Of a DNA stretch of 40,118 bases, positions 32,477 through 40,118 are shown piece by piece. Both the position numbers and the translations under genes were made by a program. Under the pieces are notes generated by a model. It had not been told where the DNA came from, searched no databases, and worked only from the letters and a program-made list of their open reading frames with translations. The stretch's first letter is position 1. The number at the start of each line of letters is the position of its first letter. The DNA is from Flavobacteriales bacterium (lineage in GTDB: Bacteria > Bacteroidota > Bacteroidia > Flavobacteriales_G > JALEGO01), in NCBI GenBank assembly GCA_020629755.1, contig JAHDCS010000017.1, forward strand, positions 1 to 40,118, written 5' to 3'.

Positions 32477-33961
32477 ATGAGTAAACATCTTGTTTTCTTT
32501 CTTTTGGGGGGATTTCTTTTTACGGTAGGATGTAAAAAAGATCCTTTAGGTTTATCTGATCAGCCACTTTCATTTTCATCTGACTCTCTTATTTTTGATA
32601 CGGTGTTTTCAACCCTTGGCTCTATTACCAAACGTTTAACGGTATACAACACTAAAACTCAAGACATCACTATTGATAAAATTTATATTCCAGGGATGCA
32701 AAACTCTAACTACAGCATTAATGTAGATGGTGAAACAGGGCCATTAGTTGAAAATATTTTGTTACGCAAAAAAGACTCTTTGTTTGTTTTTGTTAAAACC
32801 ACAATTGACCCTCAAAATAGCAATACCCCCATGGTGGTTGAAGACTCTATTGTTTTTGTGACGCAAACAGAACAAAAAGTGACCTTATACAGTTGGGGAC
32901 AAGATGCATATTACCACACACCAAACAGTCGTTTTGTATTTCTAGATCAAAACGGAGACTCCTTATTTTTCAATTACCACAGCATAGATTGCAACACACA
33001 ATGGGACAATCTCAAACCACATGTTATTTTTGGCTATGCTATTGTAGAACCCGGATGCGCGCTTAACATACAAGCTGGCACCTTTGTTCACTCCTATGCC
33101 AATTCAGGTATTATTGTGGGCCATCCCTTTGAAATTACATCAAATTCTTCTTCTATTCATATACAAGGCGATCTGGGCAATCCTGTCACATTTACCCATA
33201 CGCGTTTAGATGAATTTTATAAAGAAGACCCTGGGCTGTGGGACCGCATTTGGCTTACTGCGAATAGTCAAGACAACAGCATCGAACACGCCATTATTAA
33301 AAATGGCAATATTGGGCTGCAGATAGATTCAAATATTAACAGCAATCCAACAGCTGTAATTAAGCACACGCATATTGACAACCATGCGGGTATTGGAATT
33401 CTAGCTCAAGGCAGCCGAATAGAGGCTGAAAATTGCATCATAACAGACTGCGGCCAGCACCTGTTAGCCTTAGCCTACGGCGGAGATTATCAGTTCACAC
33501 ACTGCACCATGTACAATGCATGGGGATTTGGCTCTCGCACCACTCCTTCTGTATTGATTAACAATTATTACGAAAGTTCTGAGGGACAAATCATTTCTAG
33601 GGATCTTCAGCAAGCTACTTTTATAAACTGTATTATAGACGGACACTCATCAGAAGAATTACTTCTTGACAATGAAGCTTCTGCACAATTTAATTATTTG
33701 ATCTCGCACTGTGCCTTACGCACAGAAGAGTACTCTACTACCACCGATTTTTTTGAAAATAATTTATACAACCTCTCTTCACTTAGCGTAGACGGCGAAT
33801 TCTCAGACCCCTATTTCATGGACTTAGAAAACAAGGACTACCATCTAAACGAAAATAGCACAGTCATCAATAAAGGCACCATAAGCACTACCACCACCGA
33901 CTTTGATCTTCAGCTTAGAGATGGTAGTCCTGATATTGGGGCATTTGAATTTATGCCTTAA
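32477..33961 (+). CDS. Right-handed beta-helix lipoprotein
   Basis: A 494-residue predicted lipoprotein from ATG 32477; an in-frame TTG nine bases upstream is less likely and overlaps the -7 box. The signal peptide ends GGFLFTVGC followed by KKD, a good lipobox. Residues of about 180-480 show the short strand-turn repeats of a parallel beta-helix (IIKNGNIGLQID; HTHIDNHAGIGILAQGS; IEAENCIITDCGQHLL; TFINCIIDGHSSEEL), ending with LRDGSPDIGAFEF, a common close of such domains. Beta-helices often bind polysaccharides, but no catalytic residues are assigned. It is divergent from rpmE. A GGGGGGAT octamer lies in the signal-peptide codons. Confidence 0.8.
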   Translation: MSKHLVFFLLGGFLFTVGCKKDPLGLSDQPLSFSSDSLIFDTVFSTLGSITKRLTVYNTKTQDITIDKIYIPGMQNSNYSINVDGETGPLVENILLRKKDSLFVFVKTTIDPQNSNTPMVVEDSIVFVTQTEQKVTLYSWGQDAYYHTPNSRFVFLDQNGDSLFFNYHSIDCNTQWDNLKPHVIFGYAIVEPGCALNIQAGTFVHSYANSGIIVGHPFEITSNSSSIHIQGDLGNPVTFTHTRLDEFYKEDPGLWDRIWLTANSQDNSIEHAIIKNGNIGLQIDSNINSNPTAVIKHTHIDNHAGIGILAQGSRIEAENCIITDCGQHLLALAYGGDYQFTHCTMYNAWGFGSRTTPSVLINNYYESSEGQIISRDLQQATFINCIIDGHSSEELLLDNEASAQFNYLISHCALRTEEYSTTTDFFENNLYNLSSLSVDGEFSDPYFMDLENKDYHLNENSTVINKGTISTTTTDFDLQLRDGSPDIGAFEFMP

Positions 33962-34033
33962 AATACTTGTTTGTTGACCTTTCAAAAAAATACACTCAAT
34001 ATTCTTTGAGGATGACTTAAAGCTAAATTCAAG

Positions 34034-35056
34034 TTAAATATCCCCTTTCTCAGAAAGTAAAATGGCAATTTTTTTGGTAGGCTCAAAATGAGAAAGGGTA
34101 ATAATCACAATCACTGCTATGGGTACACAAAGCACCATACCTTCAACGCCCCATAACAATCCCCCCAAAGCTAAAGAAAGAAGTACGACGAGTGGGCTAA
34201 TATTTAATGAATTGCCCATGATTTTAGGTTCAATAAAATTACCTACAACAACTTGAATTAAGCCTATGAAAAACAAGACCATTAAGAACGGTTTTAGGGC
34301 AGAAAATTGTACAAGGGCCATTAAAGCTGGAAAAATTGTAGCAATCAATGAGCCAATAGTCGGGATGTAGTTTAATGCAAAAATAATCACTGCCCAAAGG
34401 GCTGCAAAATCTATACCCATGACCATTAACACTGAATAACTCAATACTCCAGTGATTAGACTTACAATGGTTTTTAAGGTAATGTACCGGCTGATAGAGC
34501 GGTTCACTTTTGATAAAATACTATTGACACGATCTCTATCTTCTTTTTGAGTAAACATTTTTTGAATCTTTTGACGTGTTACGCCATTTTCTGCTAATAT
34601 AAAAAGTACATAGAGCAGCACTAAAAATATATTGCCCAACAAACTGCTCATAAAGCCTACAACCCCTTGAAGTACATTGGTGATTTTGAAGGTATGTAAA
34701 AAGTCATTCCAACTTGCTACAATATCAATATTAAGTACACTACTCAAGCGCCCACCAAGTTTTTTAATGCTGTATTCGTAAAAAGGCCATTTTTCACTTA
34801 AACGATCTAAATCATTAGAGACAAACCACACTAAAAAACTAATAAAGCCTAAAATCACTAAAAAAGCCAAGGTATTTTGCAGCCAAAACGGAAATCCTTC
34901 TCTTAAAATCTTAAATTTTGAAAGATAAAAACGCACTTCATTGACAATGAAGTAAATCATCACTGCAAATACAAACGGAACCAAAACCCCTTTTAAGTAA
35001 ATGAGAATCAGACAAAACAACACAATACTTAAAAGCGTATATGAAAGCGACTTCAT
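34034..35056 (-). CDS. AI-2E family (PerM-like) membrane transporter
   Basis: A 340-residue inner-membrane protein with about eight hydrophobic segments, in the AI-2E/UPF0118 family. Features are the N-terminal helix pair, a soluble middle part (WPFYEYSIKKLGGRL; KMFTQKEDRDRV) and the C-terminal block with IIFALNYIPTIGSLIATIFPALMAL-type text, here NYIPTIGSLIATIFPAL, plus NFIEPKIMGNSLNISPLVV, the family's best conserved motif. Substrates vary in the family (signals, Na+/H+, unknown), so no substrate is given. It is the last gene of the tight dnaX-ABC importer series (ten bases after the ATPase stop). Confidence 0.88.
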   Translation of the reverse strand: MKSLSYTLLSIVLFCLILIYLKGVLVPFVFAVMIYFIVNEVRFYLSKFKILREGFPFWLQNTLAFLVILGFISFLVWFVSNDLDRLSEKWPFYEYSIKKLGGRLSSVLNIDIVASWNDFLHTFKITNVLQGVVGFMSSLLGNIFLVLLYVLFILAENGVTRQKIQKMFTQKEDRDRVNSILSKVNRSISRYITLKTIVSLITGVLSYSVLMVMGIDFAALWAVIIFALNYIPTIGSLIATIFPALMALVQFSALKPFLMVLFFIGLIQVVVGNFIEPKIMGNSLNISPLVVLLSLALGGLLWGVEGMVLCVPIAVIVIITLSHFEPTKKIAILLSEKGDI

Positions 35057-35065
35057 ATTATGAAT

Positions 35066-35665
35066 TTACAATAATTCTTTCATATCTATCTGATGCGGAA
35101 TATATCTCTCTAAAATATATTGATCATGTAAAGAGAGTACCACACAACATTTTTGAGTTTTGATCTGCTCATTAAGTACATCCATGAGCTTATTTTTATT
35201 AGTGATATCTAAAAATACTAGAGGTTCATCGAAAAACACAAAAGGTTTTTCCTGGAGCAAAACACCTATAATATAAGCCAATTGTTTTTGGCCATCACTC
35301 AAAATATAAAAAGGCTTATTCGCGTGTTCTTGCAAATCAAAAACACCCAACAGATTGTTTTGTTTGTCTTTATCTTTTGAAAAAAGCGACAAGAAAAACG
35401 CTAGAGTTTGATAGCCAAAATACTGCTTTTGTGCCGGCAAAAAAGATATATAGGATTGCGCCACTGGTCGAGTAAGCCGTTGATTATCCAAATAAATGTG
35501 CCCTGATTTAACAGGCAATAGACCAGCTAAAGCTTGAAGCAGTGTAGATTTTCCAGAGCCGTTTTTACCTACAATTCCGTAAAGGTTCTGGCGCTTAAAG
35601 GTGTACGAAAACCCATCTACAAGTAACCGATCATAGCCCAGTTGTATTTGCTCACAAACTAGCAT
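35066..35665 (-). CDS. FecE/BtuD-type ABC importer ATPase
   Basis: The cytoplasmic ATPase for the upstream permease. From ATG 35665 the product is 199 residues, beginning MLVCEQIQLGYDRLLVDG; a Met fifteen codons upstream (35710) lies deeper inside the permease gene. Walker A is GIVGKNGSGKST, the signature is LSDGQKQLAY (Asp for Gly at the third position, an accepted variant), and Walker B is VFFDEPLVFLD, followed by the switch His in LSLHD. The protein is shorter than usual FecE (about 255) because the helical and C-terminal regions are compact. It overlaps the permease stop by 14 bases. Confidence 0.85.
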   Translation of the reverse strand: MLVCEQIQLGYDRLLVDGFSYTFKRQNLYGIVGKNGSGKSTLLQALAGLLPVKSGHIYLDNQRLTRPVAQSYISFLPAQKQYFGYQTLAFFLSLFSKDKDKQNNLLGVFDLQEHANKPFYILSDGQKQLAYIIGVLLQEKPFVFFDEPLVFLDITNKNKLMDVLNEQIKTQKCCVVLSLHDQYILERYIPHQIDMKELL

Positions 35666-36644
35666 ATGTTTTTTTTTGAAGAAGCACATACAATACAAGC
35701 GGAACGCCAAATAATGAGGTAATTGTATTTAAAGGCAAGATTTGATTTTCGAAAATTATTTTCTGAAACACCCCTGCGTATAAGCCCATTAATCCTCCAG
35801 CAAGTACTGTATAAAAACTCAACTTTAAAAATCCAGCTTGCCTGACTACCATTCTTATGATCACCGGCACCACTAAACCAATAAAAGCCACAGGCCCACA
35901 GTAAGCCGTTGACAAGGCTACCAAAACACCTGCCATAAGGACCGACAAAACACTAAGCATTCTTATATTCACACCTATAGACTTTGCCATTAGATCACCT
36001 AAAGCGTAGCGATCTAATTGAGGCGCCAACACACATCCCCCCAAAAGACAAACCAGTAAAGCAAAACCAAGAACAAGCAATTGGCTAAATGTCGCTCTTT
36101 CAAAACTAGAAAATCCCCAAAATGAAATTTTTTGAAGCGTTTGCGCCGATGTACTAAACGCTATAAAATCTACGCAAGCAGAGGCAATAAAACTAAACAA
36201 AACACCTACGATCAATAATTCCGTATTCTTTACAAAGGGAGCTAAAAAAAGAAGCAATGAGAGTACCATAAGTGCACCTAAAATACCGGCTATAGATACT
36301 GCTAAAACAGATCCGCCAATAAAAGTTGAATAACTAAGGGCGACAAAAAGCAAAGCCCCTGAACTCACCCCCAAAACAGAAGGGCCCGCCAAGATATTTC
36401 TAAAAATATGCTGCAAATAAAGCCCAGAGAGAGAGAGAGAAGCGCCACATAAAAAGGCCGTACACATAAGTGGTAAGCGATGCTGATAAAACACAAAAGC
36501 ACTTTTACTATCAAGTTCAGAGCAAATGGCCTGATACATAGTAATCTCTATTATTCCATAAAATAAATGAAAATAAACAGCTGTAAACAACAAAACAGCA
36601 GCTAAAATGAACGCCAGACTTTTATGCCTAAAAATACGACTCAC
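35652..36644 (-). CDS. FecCD-type ABC importer permease
   Basis: The membrane subunit of an iron-siderophore, haem or cobalamin uptake system (FecCD/BtuC family), 330 residues. Family motifs are visible: RLPLMCTAFLCGASLSLSG, the conserved QHIFRNILAGPSVLGVSSGA region that includes the N-P/G-L pattern, and GPVAFIGLVVPVIIRMV near the C terminus, with about ten hydrophobic helices. It overlaps the substrate-binding protein by four bases (ATGA) and the ATPase by 14. A GGGGGGAT octamer in coding sense lies at 36035-36042. The substrate cannot be told from the permease alone. Confidence 0.9.
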   Translation of the reverse strand: MSRIFRHKSLAFILAAVLLFTAVYFHLFYGIIEITMYQAICSELDSKSAFVFYQHRLPLMCTAFLCGASLSLSGLYLQHIFRNILAGPSVLGVSSGALLFVALSYSTFIGGSVLAVSIAGILGALMVLSLLLFLAPFVKNTELLIVGVLFSFIASACVDFIAFSTSAQTLQKISFWGFSSFERATFSQLLVLGFALLVCLLGGCVLAPQLDRYALGDLMAKSIGVNIRMLSVLSVLMAGVLVALSTAYCGPVAFIGLVVPVIIRMVVRQAGFLKLSFYTVLAGGLMGLYAGVFQKIIFENQILPLNTITSLFGVPLVLYVLLQKKTYASL

Positions 36645-37585
36645 TTTGCCAGTAATTTATAATACTTTTCTTCAGAATGATTAGACTTATGCGTTAATGC
36701 ATATACGTCTTTCAAACACTCTTCAGGATAGAGTAAGGCTTCACAGAACAAATCTGATTCAGCCGTATTGGCATATATGACTTGTCTATCTTTAAAAAAA
36801 TCAAAACGTTCGATATTAGGTAAATTTTTTAGCATCACCTCACTTGCAGAATATAGAGTGTCAAAAAAGACATACCGAAAATAGTTGGCCTGTTGCGCTT
36901 TAGTAAAAAACTGTTCTTTATTTAGCTTAACAGTGGGGGCATTTGACCATTCAATTAGCGCTGAACAGGCTGCATCCTTTAAAAGATTGCCAACGGTGCT
37001 TTGGGGCGTTGCACATACCCAATAACCAGAATAGTAATCTGCGCTTAACACAAGGGGGCGGAGGGTGTCATTTTGAAAAAGAGTCTTTAAAGAATCATAA
37101 GCATTTATGGTCTTTTGTTTTTTTAAACTTGTATTTTTTTTCAGATTAAAAATAACTGAAAGCGTATCTTCAATAGACAAATAATCTAAAGGATGTGTCA
37201 TCTGATTATGGTTGATCAGAATACATTTTATGTTGTTTTGTTTCAACTTATCAATCAAGTGTTTAGATGTAAATGGGGTATAAAAAAAGTGTGTGGGCGC
37301 TAATTGTAAAATATGCTCAAAATGAGCGTCAATTTCATTGCCCAAATCAGATACATTGAAGGCTTTTAAATTGTTTTGATAACGCTTATTTTTAACATAA
37401 GACTGATAAGCCAACCCCACAAAGTGTTTCCATAAATCTAAGCGGTCAATAAAGGGCAAAACATCTGTAGACACACTAGCCACACGAACAGATTCGTTTG
37501 ATGTAGCCTGTTTTGTTTTTGTATTGACGCTACAGGAGAGCATTGCCAAGAAAAAAAAGAAAACAATATTAGATTTCCAATTCAA
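36641..37585 (-). CDS. Substrate-binding lipoprotein of the FecCD-type importer
   Basis: A 314-residue lipoprotein (signal peptide with lipobox AMLSC at about 14-18) of the helical-backbone periplasmic binding class used with BtuC/FecCD permeases. Seen: SVRVASVSTDVLPFIDRLDLW near the N terminus, IDAHFEHILQLAPTHFFYTP where such proteins have the EAILALKPDLV segment, and VFFDTLYSASEVMLKNLPNIERF near the C terminus. It diverges from FhuD and BtuF, so the ligand (ferric siderophore, haem or cobalamin) is open. No TonB-dependent receptor gene is in the window. Its start overlaps the dnaX stop by 17 bases. Confidence 0.8.
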   Translation of the reverse strand: MNWKSNIVFFFFLAMLSCSVNTKTKQATSNESVRVASVSTDVLPFIDRLDLWKHFVGLAYQSYVKNKRYQNNLKAFNVSDLGNEIDAHFEHILQLAPTHFFYTPFTSKHLIDKLKQNNIKCILINHNQMTHPLDYLSIEDTLSVIFNLKKNTSLKKQKTINAYDSLKTLFQNDTLRPLVLSADYYSGYWVCATPQSTVGNLLKDAACSALIEWSNAPTVKLNKEQFFTKAQQANYFRYVFFDTLYSASEVMLKNLPNIERFDFFKDRQVIYANTAESDLFCEALLYPEECLKDVYALTHKSNHSEEKYYKLLAK

Positions 37586-39377
37586 GATTCAAGGTTTCTT
37601 TGAACGTTTTAAGTTGTGGGTATTTTTCAACCAACATCTCATAACGGTCTTTTGAAGTGTACAACATCGCTGTATTTTCTTTTGCTTTAACGACATCTAC
37701 AAGCGTAATTAAATCATTTTTCAAACGCTCTCTTAAATAAAAGAGAAGTTCAGCCTTTTCTGTTTCTAACTCTTGTTTTAAAGCTGAATTACTCAGCGTA
37801 ATATAAATCGTATTCTCTTTTAGTTCAGGTTTTTGAGAAAGAATACTCCAAAGATTTTTTTTGGCTTTTTGCTTTAGCTCTTCTAAATAAGCAGCCCAGG
37901 CCGCATAAAACTCATCTTCTGAGAAGGCTTTGCTTCGCTTAACTTTATCTGAAGGCATCTCTTCTGTCTTCTCTTTTTTTATAGGCTTTAACACCTCTTG
38001 CAAAGAGAGCGTTTTTACTCCATAAGTACTTTGTTTTGAAACAATGTTTTCTTGCTCTAAAGCATCTATTTGCACATGCTCTTCGCTTTCTATTTTCGCT
38101 GAAGAGGTCTGAGAAGTAACCGAAGAAGAGATCTCCTTTTTATGCGGTGTGTTCGGCGTAGATTCTGGCTCTTGTAAGATCTGCTTCTTCTCTATATCTA
38201 CAGATTGAATCTGTTCTAGTGCAGCCTTATAGTATTGCGGGCTTAAAATCTTTAGCTTAGGGGTGGATTTTTTTTTTTCGTCCTGACTAAGGATAGAAGA
38301 AAGCTTCATTAATAAAATCTCGATGGTCAAGCGTTGTGATGAGGATGTCTTTAATTCAAAATAACTTTGATTTACCAGCTCTAGCATACTAAAAATTTGA
38401 GCAGGTGTTAGTTGTTGTGCCTGATCACTAAATGCTTTTTTATAACTTTCAGAGATTTGAAGAAGTGTGACCGTACTTGGATCGCTTGCCACCATTAAAT
38501 TTCTAAAATGCGTAGCTAATCCTTCTAAGAAAAAGGGCAGGTTAAATCCTTTTTCAATGATTTGATTTAAAAGCATTAGTGCCTCAGGAATTTGACACTG
38601 AATAAAGGCATTGGTAAGATTTACAAAATAATCATGATCTAAAATATTCAGATGCTCAACTACTGCTTTATAACTAATGTTTTGCTCGGTAAACATCGCC
38701 AATTGATCAAACAGTGAAAGGGCATCACGAAGAGCACCATCAGCTTTTTGAGCAATCAGTTTAAGGGCTTCTTTATCAGCTTGGATGGATTCTTTGACTG
38801 CAATTTCCTGCAAGTGATTGGCCATATCTTCTGGCGTAATGCGTTTAAAATCATAAATCTGGCAACGCGACAAAATAGTGGGCAATATCTTGTGTTTTTC
38901 AGTAGTCGCTAAAATAAAAATAGCATAAGAGGGTGGCTCTTCTAAGGTCTTTAAAAATGCATTGAATGCAGCCGTAGAAAGCATGTGTACCTCATCTATA
39001 ATGTATACTTTGTATTTTCCTTGTTGGGGGGGATATTGTACTTGATCTATAAGGCTTCGGATGTCATCTACTGAATTATTAGAAGCCGCATCTAATTCAA
39101 AGATATTTAGCAGTGTACCTTCTTTAAATGCCTTGCAGGACACACATGAATCACAGGCCTCTGTTTGATCAGAAATCTGCTCACAATTAATGGTTTTAGC
39201 TAAGATTCGAGAACAGGTTGTCTTACCCACACCTCTTGGGCCGCAAAATAAAAAAGCCTGAGCTAACTTATCGGATGCGATGGCATTTTTAAGTGTTGAA
39301 GTAACACTACTTTGCCCAACTACAGAGTCAAAACTCTGCGGTCTGTATTTACGTGCTGAAACCTGATAGCCTTCCAC
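37569..39377 (-). CDS. dnaX: DNA polymerase III subunit gamma/tau
   Basis: The clamp-loader motor of the replisome. I start it at GTG 39377 (MEGYQVSARKYRPQSFDSVVGQ-type N terminus, 602 residues) because the family begins here; a GTG 12 codons upstream gives unconserved sequence. Seen: Walker A CGPRGVGKTTCSR, the zinc-binding cysteines of AAA+ domain I (CEQ...CDSCVSC), the DEVHMLS Walker B region, and LRDALSLFDQ (sensor 2). A long low-complexity linker and a C-terminal tau-like domain follow. No slippery poly-A tract with the usual layout was noticed. The 3' end overlaps an importer lipoprotein gene by 17 bases. Confidence 0.93.
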   Translation of the reverse strand: MEGYQVSARKYRPQSFDSVVGQSSVTSTLKNAIASDKLAQAFLFCGPRGVGKTTCSRILAKTINCEQISDQTEACDSCVSCKAFKEGTLLNIFELDAASNNSVDDIRSLIDQVQYPPQQGKYKVYIIDEVHMLSTAAFNAFLKTLEEPPSYAIFILATTEKHKILPTILSRCQIYDFKRITPEDMANHLQEIAVKESIQADKEALKLIAQKADGALRDALSLFDQLAMFTEQNISYKAVVEHLNILDHDYFVNLTNAFIQCQIPEALMLLNQIIEKGFNLPFFLEGLATHFRNLMVASDPSTVTLLQISESYKKAFSDQAQQLTPAQIFSMLELVNQSYFELKTSSSQRLTIEILLMKLSSILSQDEKKKSTPKLKILSPQYYKAALEQIQSVDIEKKQILQEPESTPNTPHKKEISSSVTSQTSSAKIESEEHVQIDALEQENIVSKQSTYGVKTLSLQEVLKPIKKEKTEEMPSDKVKRSKAFSEDEFYAAWAAYLEELKQKAKKNLWSILSQKPELKENTIYITLSNSALKQELETEKAELLFYLRERLKNDLITLVDVVKAKENTAMLYTSKDRYEMLVEKYPQLKTFKETLNLELEI

Positions 39378-39382
39378 AAAGA

Positions 39383-39390
39383 CAAACCTA
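39383..39390 (-). promoter_or_regulatory. dnaX: Candidate -7 box for dnaX
   Basis: On the minus strand this reads TAGGTTTG, matching TAnnTTTG, five bases upstream of GTG 39377. If used, the mRNA would be nearly leaderless, which supports the shorter dnaX start. Confidence 0.4.
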
Positions 39391-39454
39391 CTAAAAATAG
39401 GATAAAGCAGCACTTATTTTGCAACTAAAATCAAAGAATCACGTATAGAAAAAT

Positions 39455-40118
39455 GTGCATAAATATTCTATTCTTATATTTCTATTTCTTTATTCTTTCT
39501 GTTCTATTTCTCAGACTTTATTTGTATCGGGAGATATTAAAGAAGGCAGAAAAAGATTGTCTGATGTGACGGTTAAAGTCTACAAAAATGGCAGTCTTGT
39601 TGATCGCATCTCTGCTGGATCAGGAAAATACGAGTCTTCTTTAGAATTGAATGCCAATTATGAATTAGAATTTGTAAAAGAGGGATATGTCTCTAAAAAA
39701 TTAGCCGTAAGTACCAAAGGATTAAGCTCAGAAGACATGCAATATGAATATGATTTTCCGGCTGTGATCAGCTTATTTAAACATATAGATGGTGTCGATT
39801 TTTCAATTTTAAATAACCCTATAGGGCGCATTCATTTTGACAGAGAAGACCCTGACAACGGATTTGTACATGACGCCAGTTACACCTCCGAGATACAGCA
39901 CAAATTAGAAGCCCTAATGAGCGCCTATCAAAAACGCCTAGAAGATGCTAAAAATGAAGAGGCTAATAAAAAAGAAGCCGATAGATTAGCACAACAAGAA
40001 GCGGAGCGAAAGGCCAAAGAAGAAGCCGATAGATTAGCACAACAAGAAGCGGAGCGAAAGGCCAAAGAAGAAGCCGATAAACTCGCTCAACAAGAAGCGG
40101 AGCGAAAGGCTAAAGAAG
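39455..40118 (+). CDS. Exported repeat protein with carboxypeptidase-regulatory-like domain, 3' end cut by window
   Basis: A partial gene of at least 221 codons. No ATG fits; the first in-frame start after the stop at 39446 is GTG 39455, giving a signal peptide MHKYSILIFLFLYSFCSISQ. Residues of about 22-95 look like a carboxypeptidase-regulatory or CNA-B-type beta-sandwich (VSGDIKEGRKRLSDVTVKVYKNG; GKYESSLELNANYELEFVKEGYVSKKL). A linker with two Asp-rich segments follows, then a helical, highly charged region with exact 16-residue repeats (EADRLAQQEAERKAKE) that runs off the window, resembling TolA-like stalks. It is divergent from dnaX with a 77-base gap. Function unknown; an envelope-spanning role is inferred. 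Confidence 0.75.
   Translation, partial: MHKYSILIFLFLYSFCSISQTLFVSGDIKEGRKRLSDVTVKVYKNGSLVDRISAGSGKYESSLELNANYELEFVKEGYVSKKLAVSTKGLSSEDMQYEYDFPAVISLFKHIDGVDFSILNNPIGRIHFDREDPDNGFVHDASYTSEIQHKLEALMSAYQKRLEDAKNEEANKKEADRLAQQEAERKAKEEADRLAQQEAERKAKEEADKLAQQEAERKAKE
39974..40117 (+). repeat. 48-base in-frame tandem repeat, three units in the window
   Basis: Units at 39974-40021, 40022-40069 and 40070-40117 each encode EADRLAQQEAERKAKE or the variant EADKLAQQ. Units 1 and 2 are identical; unit 3 differs by a few bases, including AAACTCGCT for AGATTAGCA. The array continues past the right edge. Its copy number is likely to vary by slippage or recombination. Confidence 0.95.

Larger units (their letters stand above)
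123..39034. repeat. Dispersed octamer GGGGGGAT (14 copies)
   Basis: Copies reading GGGGGGAT on the plus strand: 123, 12462, 16658, 32506, 39027. Copies reading ATCCCCCC on the plus strand (first base): 7487, 7878, 9387, 19653, 20264, 23409, 28028, 34159, 36035. All lie inside coding sequences. The only other run of six or more G or C that I found, at 9124, lacks the AT. A T or A usually precedes the G run. See the findings for interpretation. Confidence 0.85.

Noticed and set aside
39026-39032. Seven-base G/C run in dnaX as a programmed frameshift site for the gamma subunit.
   Set aside because: It lies near codon 115, inside the ATPase domain. A shift there would destroy the protein, unlike known dnaX frameshifts, which occur after domain III. 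The run is explained by the dispersed octamer.

Overview
The window is AT-rich DNA from a member of the Bacteroidota, most likely a marine-type Flavobacteriales or a close relative. The evidence is the type IX secretion (T9SS) component PorZ next to recO, two proteins with T9SS-type C-terminal sorting domains, an HU-CCDC81/SPOR protein, no visible Shine-Dalgarno sequences, and several upstream boxes that fit the Bacteroidota -7 consensus TAnnTTTG. I saw no tRNA, rRNA or CRISPR array. The gene content is mostly chromosomal housekeeping. The only mobile DNA is two short non-autonomous inverted-repeat elements.

Layout: 1-2231 (+) is a potassium module: truncated TrkH/KtrB, its RCK partner, and a voltage-gated-type K+ channel with a zinc-ribbon tail. 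2274-10799 (-) holds a SPOR-like protein, ornithine aminotransferase, a nested MITE, recO, porZ, a VCBS-repeat T9SS cargo protein and an HU-CCDC81/SPOR protein. 10901-12664 (+) is mscL, a terminator, thyA and folA. 12656-15940 (-) is the classic tig-clpP-clpX cluster. 16052-21051 (-) is a transcription unit of unknown role: a 1018-residue ABCG-like half transporter with extra N-terminal domains, followed by three exported proteins and a terminator. 21095-23481 holds a class III aminotransferase, the second MITE and a GH113-like enzyme whose last codons lie inside that MITE. 23541-23640 is the SRP RNA gene, followed by a coiled-coil lipoprotein and a T9SS cargo protein. 26304-31966 holds a DUF389 membrane protein, an M61 peptidase, an ECF sigma factor with a photolyase, and a helical-repeat protein. 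32016-33961 holds ribosomal protein L31 type B and a beta-helix lipoprotein. 34034-39377 (-) is dnaX followed by an iron/cobalamin-type ABC importer and an AI-2E family protein. The right edge cuts an exported protein with 16-residue tandem repeats.

Three signals are not explained by the genes. (1) The octamer GGGGGGAT occurs 14 times in 40 kb, all inside genes and in all three reading frames; 14 of the 15 runs of six or more G (either strand) that I found are followed by AT. It looks like a genome-wide Chi-, uptake- or polarity-type word. (2) A pair of MITEs in opposite orientation, one carrying a second inverted-repeat element inside it. (3) Two palindromes of identical geometry, GTTTAA-N16-TTAAAC, 51 bp apart in front of the sigma factor-photolyase pair, one abutting the start codon, which suggest a light- or stress-responsive operator. 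The dihydrofolate reductase also has Cys in place of the near-invariant Trp22.
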